Translations under genes and position numbers: made by a program
DNA from: Patellaria atrata CBS 101060
Taxonomy: Eukaryota; Ascomycota; Dothideomycetes; Patellariales; Patellariaceae
Reading direction: 5' to 3'
DNA: 64,000 nt
NCBI GenBank assembly: GCA_010093705.1
Contig: MU006091.1
Location: 610,702-674,701 of the forward strand
The notes under the pieces: model-generated
What the model saw: only the letters and a program-made list of their open reading frames with translations
What the model was told of the DNA's origin: nothing
Databases searched by the model: none
In this document: piece by piece, positions 12,471 to 23,410 of the stretch
How the letters are laid out: each line of letters starts with the position of its first letter
How positions within the stretch are numbered: position 1 is the stretch's first letter

Positions 12471-13064
12471 GATACCCCTTTATTTTTCTCGGTTTTCCTA
12501 GCGAACCCTATGCACTCCTTGGAGACAGACATCTTCCGTTTTGGTTGGCCTCTGCCGCACCTATTGACGTATAAGGTAGGCTTCAATTAGCTGGTCACGA
12601 ACCATGATTTCCTTCTTTGTTCATATGCTTAAGTGACATCTATGATGATTTCAACCTCATGCATCTTCATTCGATTGAGATATAGGGGGCGTAGGTTCAG
12701 GGACTCAGGGTGGCTGAAAAGAGAATCTATATTGTTGGACTCAAGGTCGGAAACTGGAGGCATGGACCCTTAATTAGAACTATAGCAGGGTGTATGAGTA
12801 ACTCGAAGAAATGATATGTAAACGCCTTCAAGAGTAGACCGATTGTTTTCTTCAGTAATGTGAGATTTATCTTTGATGGTATTTTCCTTTGCTGGTACTG
12901 CAAGACGAGAAGCCCATTCCCTTTTGGGTAACCAGCTTTGCGGGATGCAGCAACTGACTCGGAGCTCCTGACTATACATCTCCGTTATCTTTCATGCCAA
13001 AATAAAACACCACCTGCGGTACGTTACGAATACGTCCAAAGAACCAATACATTGTACGATCAGG
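12471..13064. other. intergenic URC4-GTR1
   Basis: Tandem-oriented spacer of 594 bases holding the URC4 3' flank and the GTR1 promoter. No open frame here is convincing. Confidence 0.5.
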
Positions 13065-14258
13065 ATGAATAGCGGAAAGAGGCAGAAGCAGCGAAAGGTG
13101 CTGCTGATGGGCAAAAGCGGCGCTGGCAAATCGTCCATGCGATCCATCGTGTTCAGCAATTACGTCGCCAAAGATGTGCGCCGACTTGGGGCTACAATCG
13201 ATGTGGAGCATAGTAATATCAAGTTTATGGGCAATCTAATGTTGAATCTCTGGGATTGCGGTGGGTAAGTCTTCCTGACCTCAATACTACCCCAAATTAT
13301 ATTGTTGTTTTGTTGTTTTGTTGCTGATCATGTCGCGTGTCGACGAAAAGACAGGACGGCTTCATGGAAAATTACCTCACACACCAGCGCGAACACGTCT
13401 TTAGTAACGTAGCGGTCCTCATCTTCGTATTCGACGTAGAGTCTCGCGAGTTTCAATCCGATCTAGTCGACTACTCCTACATTGTGCAGGCGCTGGGAGA
13501 ATGTAGCCCGCAAGCTAAGATATTCTGTCTAATTCATAAGATGGACCTTGTAACAGCTCGCCTCAGGCTACCACTGTTTGAAGAACGCATAGAGTTCATC
13601 CGAGGCTCCTCTGAAGGATTCAAGGATTCCGTTGACTTCTTTGCGACGAGTATATGGGACCAGTCATTGTACAAAGCATGGACACAAATCATATACTACC
13701 TTATACCGAATGCTTCTACGATCGAGAGCCTGCTGCAGCAGCTTGCTGAAGTAATCGACGCAAGAGAGCTTATATTGTACGAGAGAACAACTTGCTTGAT
13801 GGTAACACACGTAACAAGGGGATTAGAGGGCCAGAACCCATTTACTGATCGATTCGAAAGAATATCAAGCATCCTGAAGACCCACAAACAATCTATGGCG
13901 TATGTATATACAGATCAACAACAGGGAGGTTCGGAACTGATGAAGCGGTAGGAGACATACAGGTATACCGGCAGGGAGCGCGAACTTTGCTGAAATGCAA
14001 ATAAAGACATCCCGCTTCATGTTCTTCATTACGCGGCTAACGGAGAACACAAACCTTGCAGCTTCTATACCACCATCAGAGCAGGTGTTCAATGCGGCGC
14101 GAGTCAACATTCTACTGGCCAGACATAGATTTGCTGAGCTGGATATTTCTAACAAACCAAGGGCTGGATTGAGCCATGCTTATCAACGCACAAGCGATGG
14201 TGAGGGGCATAGAGGAGCGCAAGACGTGGTCGGCGAGGCGTCTGGTGTTGAATCCTGA
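13065..14258 (+). CDS. GTR1: Rag-family GTPase Gtr1
   Basis: Three exons, 13065-13264, 13351-13899 and 13952-14258, give 351 residues. Gtr1 pairs with Gtr2 in the EGO/Ragulator complex on the vacuole and signals amino-acid sufficiency to TORC1. The P-loop is [13 protein letters not shown] near residue 13, followed by [10 protein letters not shown] (switch I region) and [14 protein letters not shown] (switch II). The G4-like HKMDL and the roadblock-type C-terminal half with [15 protein letters not shown] are present. Intron 1 ends at gaaaag, not at the nearby acag, because only this restores GGQDGF. Intron 2 uses gtatgt..cggtag and restores QSMARHTG, the conserved C-terminal RHTG motif. The last 30 residues are hydrophilic and variable. 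Confidence 0.92.
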
Positions 14259-15799
14259 AATTGGTGCGCTTGATACGTACCTCATGACTAAGTTATTGGG
14301 AACTGTGAAGATCTCTCACTTTATCTACAGTATACGGGAATGACGGGATCGGAACATTTTCTAGGATACCCTTTTCACAATCATATGGAGTCTTATTATG
14401 ACGAAACGACCATGGCCGGCGCTCGACCCAAGCTGACACGACAGCCGCCGCATAGACCAGCTGTAGGGAGTGGATTCCGGGTCTTGAGCGGGTTTTAGAC
14501 GGGCTTTATAGACAAGGAATTGGCTGATATTGCAGCCGGCTATGTTGGCGGTAAGGCTTGAGATGTACCGAACGGCTCCCTAAGCGTTAAAGGGTATGGT
14601 TATTGCTGGGGAAATCTACGGGGCGTCGCGGGAGTCCATGGGGAGCAAATCCGGGTGATAGATGGGCAGGACGGCAGCGGACGGGTTTCTACAATCTAAC
14701 CAGTTCAGGGGGGTTCACTAGAATGACTACTGCGTGTTCGTCAAGTTCGTTAACCCGCGCCGCCAACCAAGTTTTGTTCTCCAAGGGTATTGTGGTTGTC
14801 GCATAACCCAGATCCGCCATGTCAACTGCCTCCAACGGCAACGTTTGAGTTCTAAGAACGGTCGTGAGGAGTTTAGGGACCTTGCAACTTGTCATCGCCC
14901 CGGTAGATATGCCTGTAATTGTAAAATAGACGCAAATCTTACTGCGTCTCTTGCAATTTCGTCAGGTCGCAACCCTCAGTGGCTTGAGGGAGTTTTTGAA
15001 GCTTTCCAGGTTGGCTCAGGATCATCATACAGTAGGTACTGCACTGTACGTGCTTTGCCGGCCGCTGGCGAACCTGGAAAAGGGACTGGGGGATGCCCAG
15101 TTGCCCAGTTGACCACGGCTTTGGTGGTGGCTGCACTGGCTTCTGGCAAACTTCATACCCGGGCTCGTAGCGAGAAAACGACGGCATCATAAGCAGAGCA
15201 CAGCCCAAACGTTACCCTAAGAACCCCCAAGGGAAACCCTACCTCATCGGCCGTGCCGTGATACAGTACACACATACCCGTACGCACATTTCTCTGCCAA
15301 AACGGCGTTACATACCATCATCTGTCGTGAGACCAGTTCTTCCCCCTCTCTGAAAAAGACCTCTCCTCAATCTTACATCCAATATCCAGGAGCCCAGTAC
15401 TTTGGTGTTGTGTATTGTACATACCTTACATATATTATTCCATCTCTGTATTTCTTCTTACCCACATATTTAAACCAATCATCGATATTCGATCCGATCT
15501 CCCGTTAGCTCATCCTATGCCCTGGCGACTTGGACAATTGGGATTCGGGTGCTGTATATTGGAGATCATATCAACTTACTCACATGTAAGTCTATCGGGT
15601 GTAAAGTCATGGATTGCGGGAATCTGCTTTCTCATCCGCGCCCTCGAGCTATGCCGGTATTGTAATTGCTGATACCATATTCCAGGTACAGTACTTTGAC
15701 ATCAGATGATCTTCTAGAACAATTGAAGAAACCACAAACTATATTTACTGAGTCGGCTTGCATGTCTGGCGCATTTGTTGATTGCTGTGTACGAATACG
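14259..15799. other. 1.5-kb intergenic region upstream of Zn2Cys6 gene
   Basis: Probably a long promoter and 5' leader of the regulator. It holds a GTACAGTAC palindrome at 15686-15694 and related TACAGTACA near 15262. The 152-codon frame at 14734-15192 has no family signature and is not called. A short 5' non-coding exon cannot be excluded. Confidence 0.45.
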
Positions 15800-18527
15800 A
15801 TGTATAACGGCAAGCAAGCTCTCCATGAGCGTCATACTGGTGCGCAGACGTCCAACATCGACTCCGCAAACATAAGCGCACCTGGTGTAATGTCACGCCC
15901 ACTCCCTCCTCAATCACTTGGGACTACGTCCCCGTACAACCTTTGGTCCCATCACCGTGGTAATGAGACCAGTTCTGCGAAAGTCGAACCTCCCAAACTT
16001 CCGAACCAGAGTCATAAGCTTCCAAGTTTGCGATCCCTCCTAAACTCTCCTCCACCCCCCTCGCCGGCATTCCCGCAATACCAATCGCCCATCTTTAACC
16101 CTACGAATACTTCATACCACGCCCATATTCTCCCTCCGGTCTCCTCCTCGGCAAGCTCCCATACCCCTTCAGCATCACAGACGGCGTTTGCTAAGGTCTT
16201 TGATACTACGCAAGAAGAGCAAACAACCAATGGACTCAACACTCACGATGTACCTCCAACGCCACGAGTTGTCGGTGCGAATTACTTAGGTCAAGACAAC
16301 CCAATACATGATGTGGAAATGAAATCTGAGACCGATAGGTCAGGGGGGTCTCATATCAATATCTCAGCTAGCGGGACTATCCCAAGGCCCATACGGCGGC
16401 GCGGGGAACCTGCTGCGAGACGTACCACCAGAACATCAAGGTGTATTGGCCAGAAAGAGGTTCCTGGCGAAGGATTGTGCTATGTATACGAAGATGGCTC
16501 GTATTGTCGTACTGTGATTGACGGGGAACCCGTCAACCCGTCTTGGGGAATTACCAAGGCCGGTAAACCACGAAAAAGGCTCGCAGCAGCCTGTCTGACC
16601 TGTAGGGAAAAGAAGATCAGATGTGAACCTTCCTTGCCTAAATGTGTGCAATGCCAGAAGTCGCAACGGACTTGTCGGGGTGTCGGTAGTCAGCAATCAA
16701 CTCCGGCACCTGCTGTTGAGAGTCCTCGTACAGTGATCGGTTCTCCATTGGTACCTATAACAGGAGATATCTCTATGGATAACAATCATTTCGACCATAC
16801 TCCAACCAACGCGTCTCAGGAAGAGATTCTTGATTCGATGAGATCTGCAGCCAAAGAACCCATTCCATATTCTTCTACACCTCCAATTGTAACTGGAGAT
16901 CTACGTACGCACGCAATGAGGGACCGCCAACGCCTCAAATTTGGACATCCGTTCTTCAAGTACTTTGACAGCGAACGGGACAATTCTGACAGTCCAAATC
17001 CAACCTCAGCGGATTCTCTAGCTCTAGCATGGGAACGGGACCCTTACGAAGCGGACAAAGAATTGACTTTGTACCTTTTAGAGACTTACTTTACGCATAT
17101 AGAATCAGCGACATACTGCATGTTCCCAAAGAAAGAGTTCATCTCATGGGTCAAAAACTGCAAGAACAAATCTCAAGATGATCGGATGCTTTTATATACC
17201 ATTCTCGCCATGGGCTCCAACTTCACCTTTGACAAGGCGAAACGAGCCGTGGGGAAGCAGTTTGCTGCTATCGCTCACCATGCTGTGCTAAGTCGTTTCG
17301 CAAAGTATACCCTACAGCTTCTCCAAAGCAGACTCATGCTTGGGCTTTACTACTTCGCTCGCGGAAAGAGTCACGATTCCTTTGATTTAAGCGGCTCTGC
17401 CCTGCGTTCTTTAAGTGCACTCAATCTGAACTCGGAGGATGGCATCTTAGAATTAGCGGATGATGGCCCCTACGAGTACGACTTCGACCGCGCGATGTCA
17501 TTAGAATGCCGCCGTAGGACTTTCTGGGCCGCATTCCTGATGGACGTAAGTCATTCTTTTCTCTCGTCTGTTCCATTTGCTAACGCCGTCTTAGCGCTAC
17601 AATGGCTTTTGTGGCGGGACACTCTTCGTGATCCAGCTCGATGACACTTTCGTCCGCCTCCCGTGTCACGAATGTGAATACGAAACTGGCAAACTGATCA
17701 GTACAACCCCTTTCTTCGACAATGATGTCGTCGACACAAGTATTCCGCATCCGGAATCTCTCGGCGCAATGGCTCACCTCACCCTTGTCTCCGCCATGTG
17801 GGGCGAAGTACTCTCCTTTACAACCCGTTACCTGCATCGACCAGCACACAAATATGCCGCCGCATACGAAAATTTCTACACCACCATCCTTACCCGCCTC
17901 GACAAGTGGCGGGGCAGTCTACCCCCATTATTTCGCTGGAGCATTGAGAACATGGACGTTGCCATCAGGGATGGATATGCCGGTACCTTCATCTCCCTGC
18001 ACGCCCTCTACCACGCCTCCATCATCCGCTTGAACCGTCATGTCCGTCTCGACGCCGTGTCCCAATCCACCCAGTCCCGCAACCTCGCTCAGGCCCGCCA
18101 CCATGCGAAACTCCTTCTCCCCATTATCGCGAGCGTAGGCAAGCGCACCCGCGATGCTCGCGGCTGCGATCCTGACTTCGCGTTTTCCACCCCTTTCCCT
18201 GGCTACTCCTTCATGCTGGCCGTGGACGTGTTGGGCGCATGCGGCACGTTGAAGGAGTTACCGCCTCTGATCGACCAGCTCGAATCAGGCCTCGAATGCG
18301 TGGACGAGCTGGCGGACTTTTGGGCCAGTGGGAAAGCGCAGAGGAAGGCGGTTAGGACGAGGGTAGAGTTGCTGACGCAGGTGGCGAGGGATGAGGACGC
18401 GAAAGAACGGAAGGGCAATTGTTGGAGGTTGGAGGGGGAGTTGGATAGTGCGTTTGGGAGGACGGAGGATGTGGTGTATGGGGTCGGTGATTTGGTCTAT
18501 TTGGGCGTGGTTGGGGTTGAGGATTGA
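15800..18527 (+). CDS. Zn2Cys6 transcription factor with fungal_trans domain
   Basis: Two exons, 15800-17545 and 17595-18527, with a 49-nt intron, give 892 residues from the first ATG; an ATG at 15890 (MSRPLPPQ) is an alternative start. The zinc cluster is C-x2-C-x6-C-x6-C-x2-C-x6-C at about residues 265-291: ACLTCREKKIRCE then CVQCQKSQRTC. Unusually it is preceded by a well-formed segment, LCYVYEDGSYC then DGEPVNPSWGITKAGKPRKR, so the cluster is internal rather than N-terminal. The fungal_trans middle region is seen from YLLETYFTHIESATYCMFP to ECRRRTFWAAFLMDRYNGFCGG; the intron interrupts this last conserved motif. It should bind CGG-type sites in the nucleus; target genes are unknown. I do not recognise a named orthologue with certainty. 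Confidence 0.88.
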
Positions 18528-19226
18528 GGGGGTTTTCACTATCATACCGCCCGTGTCGTTTAGGTCCATTCATACCCTTTACGCTACATACGGTTGCCTC
18601 TCAGCGGCGAGAAAAAGATACCCCCTCCCCAAGGCCTTTCTTCCGGTATATATTTCTTTGCTGTCTAGTCGCCCCGACAACTGGGGTAGGATGGGACATG
18701 TACATACTTTTCTGTATCGACTTTATGAATGTTTGGGTTTAGGGCGTCGTGGTTCTTTGGGTTTGAAGGATATGCGTGTGTACTGTACACGTGTGTGGTG
18801 CACTTCTCTTTTGGGCTCATGGGATCTGGGGCTGGGAGAGGGGGGATATACTGGTGTTTAATTGCTTTGGTAGTATATACATTTATGCTTGTGCTTGTTT
18901 TTGGGCTTGACCTTGTGAGTACCACCCGGATTCGAGAATTGCGAGATGAGACTCAAAACTACGCCTTCATCGTATAACGATGATCTGGGGGCGGATACGG
19001 TGGTTTACGAAGTATATATAAGTGGGAAAGGGGAGGTTTGTCCTTAGCATTTCTCTCCACGTGAAGAAACATGTACTCGTATTGATTAGGTATATGAACA
19101 CTTTCAGTCTCTTCGTCCGATAGACTTTCCCCTAATGCATCATCGCATGTCAGAAGGCCCCAAGAGATTCCCATAACTACCTAAGTCGCGCTCCAGCAGG
19201 AACCCAAAGCTCATATCCCCCAACCC
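18528..19226. other. intergenic, convergent 3' ends
   Basis: Spacer between the 3' ends of the Zn2Cys6 gene and the ribokinase gene. It is G- and T-rich on the plus strand at 18720-18910. No gene is supported. Confidence 0.5.
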
Positions 19227-20683
19227 TCACACTTCGTCCGCCCACGGAATCGCAGCCTGCGCACCCCGCCTCTGCACCGTCACGCTCGCAGCGCGATTCG
19301 CAAACTCGACCGCCTTGCCGACCTCGAATTCGCAGCCCTCGGCGCTGTTTACGCTCCGCTCTTCGCCGCGCACGTCGGATTGCTGTTTCGCGGCGGGCGA
19401 GCGGGCGAAGGCGTGTTCGGCGACGCAGATGGTGTAGGCGCCGACGAAGGTATCGCCAGCTGCGGTGGTGTCGAGGACGGGGACGCGGCGAGCAGGGACG
19501 AGGTGGCCGTGGAGGTTGTGGCTGGACATTGTGTGCGTGTGGTAGAAGACGCCCTGGATGAGAGGGGTGAGTGGTGGTCACGTGGTATGACGGTGTGTTC
19601 AGGGGGTTGGGGGAGAGGGTCACTTGGAGGGGGATTGGGAGAGGACGTACGTGGCTTCCGAGAGTGATGATTACGTTTTGAACCCCTTTTGCGATGAATT
19701 TGTTTGCGATGGAGCTGAGGTCGGCGTGCACGTTGACTTCTTCGGGTTGGAGACCGGCTAGGATGGCGGTTTCGGTCTCGTTCATGATGAGGTGCTTGAG
19801 CTTTTTGTAGATGCTGTCGGGAAGAGGTTGTGCTGGTGCTGGATTGAGTACGACCTATGCAATTGATTAATAAGGACGATGGAAGCGTAGTAGAGGAAAA
19901 TTGAAAAATGGATTTACATTGGTGTTTTGACCTGCGAAGTATTCCATTAATCCTATTACCTTGAAAATCCAACATATCAGCGTCGTCTTGAGCAAGGTGT
20001 TATCTCTCCAGTCCATTATGTGTCTTGAATCAACTGGAAGACAACCAAACTGCCAGCACCGTACTTACCACATCCAACTTTATCTCAAGCTGAAGTACCA
20101 CAACATCTCCATGACCTCCACCATCCTCCCATTTCTTCACCCTACTAATGGCGTCATCCAAACCCAACCCATAGTTCGCTCCTGGCGCAAGCAGAATCCT
20201 ATTCTCCCCCGTATCCTCTTCAACTAGAATCACCGCCGTCCCCGTACTCTCCCTCTCATCCCTCCTTATCCCCCCACAGCCTATATCCTCGCTCTTCAAA
20301 TGCATTAAAAACGAGTCTCCATATGAATCCGCGCCCACATTCCCAATCATCGAGACACTAGCTCTGGCGCCTTGAAAGGCACCCGAGTGAGCGGACGCAT
20401 CTCCCAGACTTGACTGGGATGATTCAAGATTTTGATAAGATGGCAGTGCTGGTTCTGTTGTAGGAGACTGTCCGGGTCTAGGCTTAGAGCGAGAGAGCCG
20501 CGCACAGGCGACTGCTTGGTTTGCACCTTTGCCGCCGAAACCAGTGGTGAAGCTCTTTGCTGTGAGGGTCTCGCCAGGGCCTGGGATGCGAGAGGTGCGG
20601 GTTACGAGGTCGGTGTTTATGGAGCCTATTACTACTATGTTAGGGATTGGGGAGGCCATTCTGGTATATGGTTGCTGGTTCAT
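19227..20683 (-). CDS. RBK1: Ribokinase
   Basis: Four exons on the minus strand: 20683-20069, 19959-19918 (only 42 nt), 19854-19651 and 19553-19227. This gives 395 residues, or 387 from the in-frame ATG at 20659 (MASPIPN), which fits the family better. Ribokinase phosphorylates D-ribose to ribose-5-phosphate. PfkB-family signatures: VVIGSINTDLV at the N-terminus, TGFGGKGANQAVACARL, the substrate-side segment LQLEIKLDVVIGLMEYFAG spanning an intron, NETETAILAG, and the catalytic DTTAAGDTFVGAY, with the Asp before TF as the general base. Odd: about 45 Ser/Pro-rich residues are inserted after ACARL, just before the VSMIGNVGADSYG strand, where bacterial and yeast enzymes have only a few. Each exon join is in frame. 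Confidence 0.92.
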
Positions 20684-21028
20684 TAGATGAGGGAGTTGTT
20701 AGTCGTTGGAACTACATGAGAACTGGAGAGCTCGCAGACAGAGATCCTTCATTCATCACTCGAGTAGAAGCAGCTGAGCCATCAATGCTTGACAGGTCAT
20801 CCTTTTGCCATCGTCTACTACTGAGTATGCAGTTGCTGTGTTGTAAACAGCACATGTCCGTCCCCAGCGTCATAGCTTTAGTAAGATTAGCCGAGAATAA
20901 GCCATATCCATCTCAACTCTGCTAGCTGCGATTCTCAATCGAGTCACCGCTAACACGCAAATCTAGCTAGAGAAACCACCTCCTCGCAACGATGATAAAC
21001 TGGCAATCTCCCTCTCCCATCTTCCTAG
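20684..21028. promoter_or_regulatory. divergent intergenic promoter region
   Basis: 345 bases separate the start codons of the minus-strand ribokinase and the plus-strand GrpB-family gene, so both promoters must lie here. I see no recognisable binding site. Confidence 0.4.
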
Positions 21029-21583
21029 ATGCGTCCCGTCGTCGTCGAACCTTACAATCCTCAATGGCCGCTCCACTTCTCTCAAATAGCGTCTGAGCTC
21101 ATCAACACACTTCAAGACGTTGATATCTTGCGCATCGAGCATGTCGGCAGCACATCCGTCCCCTTCCTCGCAGCCAAACCCATCATAGACGTCGACATCG
21201 TCATCCTGCCTCCCTCCCTTGAGTCCGTTATATCCGCGCTCACCGCCTCTGGGTATACCTACCTCGGTGAAGTTGGAATCCCAGACCGGCATACCTTTCG
21301 TAAGGTCTCAGCGGTACCAGATCGCAATCTATACCTTTGCATCGAGGGAAGTGCGAGTCTACGGAACCATCTCTGTGTCCGAGAATTGTTGCGGAGGGAT
21401 GAGGCGCTGAGGGAAGAGTATGCGAGGGTGAAGATGGAATTGTTTGCGAGGGGGTTGGATATGGACGAATATTGTGAGGGGAAGAATGAGATATTGCAGA
21501 AGATTCTGGAGAGAGCGGGGATGGGAGAGCGGGAGAGGGAGGAGATTAAGAAGGCGAATACTAGAAGCCTGGAGGATATTTGA
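21029..21583 (+). CDS. GrpB/UPF0157 family protein
   Basis: One exon encodes 184 residues, the normal size of this family. The core IEHVGSTSVPFLAAKPIIDVDI is the family signature and belongs to a nucleotidyltransferase-like fold; the GST and the Asp pair of IIDVDI are where that fold places its catalytic residues. The second half keeps the RNHLCVRELLRRDEALREEYARVK motif. The biochemical role is unsettled; bacterial homologues are annotated as GrpB, and dephospho-CoA kinase fusions are known. The C-terminus is Glu/Arg-rich. The gene is intronless and divergent from ribokinase. The family is common in bacteria and patchy in fungi, so old horizontal transfer is possible, but codon use does not stand out. 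Confidence 0.88.
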   Translation: MRPVVVEPYNPQWPLHFSQIASELINTLQDVDILRIEHVGSTSVPFLAAKPIIDVDIVILPPSLESVISALTASGYTYLGEVGIPDRHTFRKVSAVPDRNLYLCIEGSASLRNHLCVRELLRRDEALREEYARVKMELFARGLDMDEYCEGKNEILQKILERAGMGEREREEIKKANTRSLEDI

Positions 21584-23410
21584 CGTCGACTGAGTACTAA
21601 GACCACTTGCAATTATGGCATGTATTGATTATATTCTGAGAAACCGAGTTATTCAACTTATTCTAGAAACAGCAACAACAGGGAGGAGGGCACCGAGACG
21701 TGAATCCAATCTTCTCGCCGCCATTGCAAGCTGTCAAGGGAACTCATCTCCCTAATACTGCCAAGAACGCACCGTCGAGCGTCGCGGAATCGTCTATTCA
21801 CCCCTCTCTAGCCGCTTCCGAGCTGCGGTATTAGCGATGAAGAGTTCTCCCTTCCGAAGAATGTGTGGTCCTAGGTTTCCACCTCTCCCTTCAACGTAAC
21901 AAGACTGTACCTGGGTTTTTGACCACCTAATGCAGGGTTGATGGCGATTCGTCTAAGTCATAGATTCGATTAACTCTTATGGCACACAGTTATCAGCGAG
22001 GAGGTTGTACGGCATGGTTTCGTTATTAAACCGTTTTCTCGCCACGGCCAGTACAGCACGTTGCAGTTTAAGTACAAACATTAGCTCTTCTTTCTTGTTA
22101 CAAAGCAGTTAAACTCTTCGAAGACCTCTCTGTCCTACCACTCGAAATGGTATTTCTCGCCTAGTGGACGCTCCAACTTCAAACTATTTTCCATCGTATT
22201 GTACAGGCCAAAGCAGAGTGGTGTGTGAAATCCGATTGTACAAGCACCCAACGGTCGCGATCAGCTTCCTGTGTGGACGGTCCTAAAGATGGATACGATT
22301 TTACTGTACAAGAAGGCTGAGAATGCGTAGTATGTGTACAGTACAGAACGATAAGCTCGCAATCATACGAATGACAGTGACGGCTTCAATCAGTGTGTTG
22401 CACACTTACTCTAGGACATGTCCCTAGCTTTATTTCAGACTCCACGGGGAAGCGAAGAGTATATGAAGAATATACCGTCACGTGTTATTTCTAAGCGTAC
22501 CGAGGACAGAGCTAAGGTACCTTACCTTATGAGGTGGAACTGGAGTACAAAAACTGCTTGGTACAGTAACCTTCGTTAATTCATAACCGTGTGGCAATCT
22601 AAGAGGATTTGCCTTGATGAAGCTAGGCACTTCCAATTAACCTGGTCATGGCATTTACTTGCCAAATTCCATCAGACGATATAATCATGCGCTAAACCAT
22701 TTTGGGTAGTCAGCTTGCATATTAATGTGCTCAAATGGACTCACGGTCTCACGGTCTCACGGTCTCTCACCAGCCAAGCTTGGAGCACATCAACTTTTCT
22801 TTACCATTCTTTATTATCATCGTTATTATTATCATCATTACAATAGGTAAGATACCGAGCCCAAACCTAAAAGCCTAACCTAGGTATTAAATACAATACG
22901 AACCTCCCCCTTTCATCCCACCAACCGCTAAGCATGTACGGTACATGTTTATCCAGCAAACATTCCATGTCCCCGCCATGTCTTCCGTCCCCTGCTTAAG
23001 CTACTATGTATATCCAGATGTTGTATACGGTACAATAATATTCAAGTACTGTACAGTACACTTAGCCGACCGTCTCCACTCCCCACACACGCAAGTAACC
23101 ATCTGTTTGTCATTCCATACTTTCGGGTCTGGATTGGCGCCACCTTTTAAGACTTACCATCATATCGGAAGCCTCTGACAAAGTCATTAATGTAAAAGCC
23201 AAACATCTTACTGGAAAGGAGTAAAGGCTTTAACAGGACCAGAAAAGAAGAAAATAAATGTGCTCGCGATCGACGTCTAGAAGGATATATGAAACCTATT
23301 TAGACCTGCAAGTACAGTAGAGAGTACCACCTTACCTTCTCAAAACCTTGTTAACCTCTACATACATACACACAGAGAACATTGAATTGGCACAGATTGA
23401 CAGCATCATC
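21584..23410. other. 1.8-kb intergenic region upstream of ferric reductase
   Basis: Holds the ferric-reductase promoter. Notable are three perfect 8-base repeats of TCACGGTC at 22741-22764, a GTACAGTAC at 22336-22344, the inverted repeat CATGTAC-G-GTACATG at 22933-22947, and the 14-base perfect palindrome GTACTGTACAGTAC at 23046-23059. No protein-coding gene is supported. Confidence 0.5.
22741..22764. repeat. short tandem repeat, 3 x 8 bp
   Basis: Three exact head-to-tail copies of TCACGGTC lie about 650 bases upstream of the ferric-reductase start. Spacing of 8 bases does not match the helical turn. Function unknown. Confidence 0.8.

Noticed and set aside
10793-14258. URC4-GTR1 as a nutrient-regulated gene pair
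   Set aside because: Adjacent and co-oriented but with 594 bases between them; no shared site was found and the pathways differ.
14734-15192. 152-codon plus-strand frame upstream of the Zn2Cys6 gene
   Set aside because: No domain, many Cys and Gly without pattern, overlapping antisense frames of similar length.
19349-19975. Alternative minus-strand frame through the ribokinase introns
   Set aside because: It reads across introns in the wrong frame; the spliced ribokinase restores conserved motifs at each junction.
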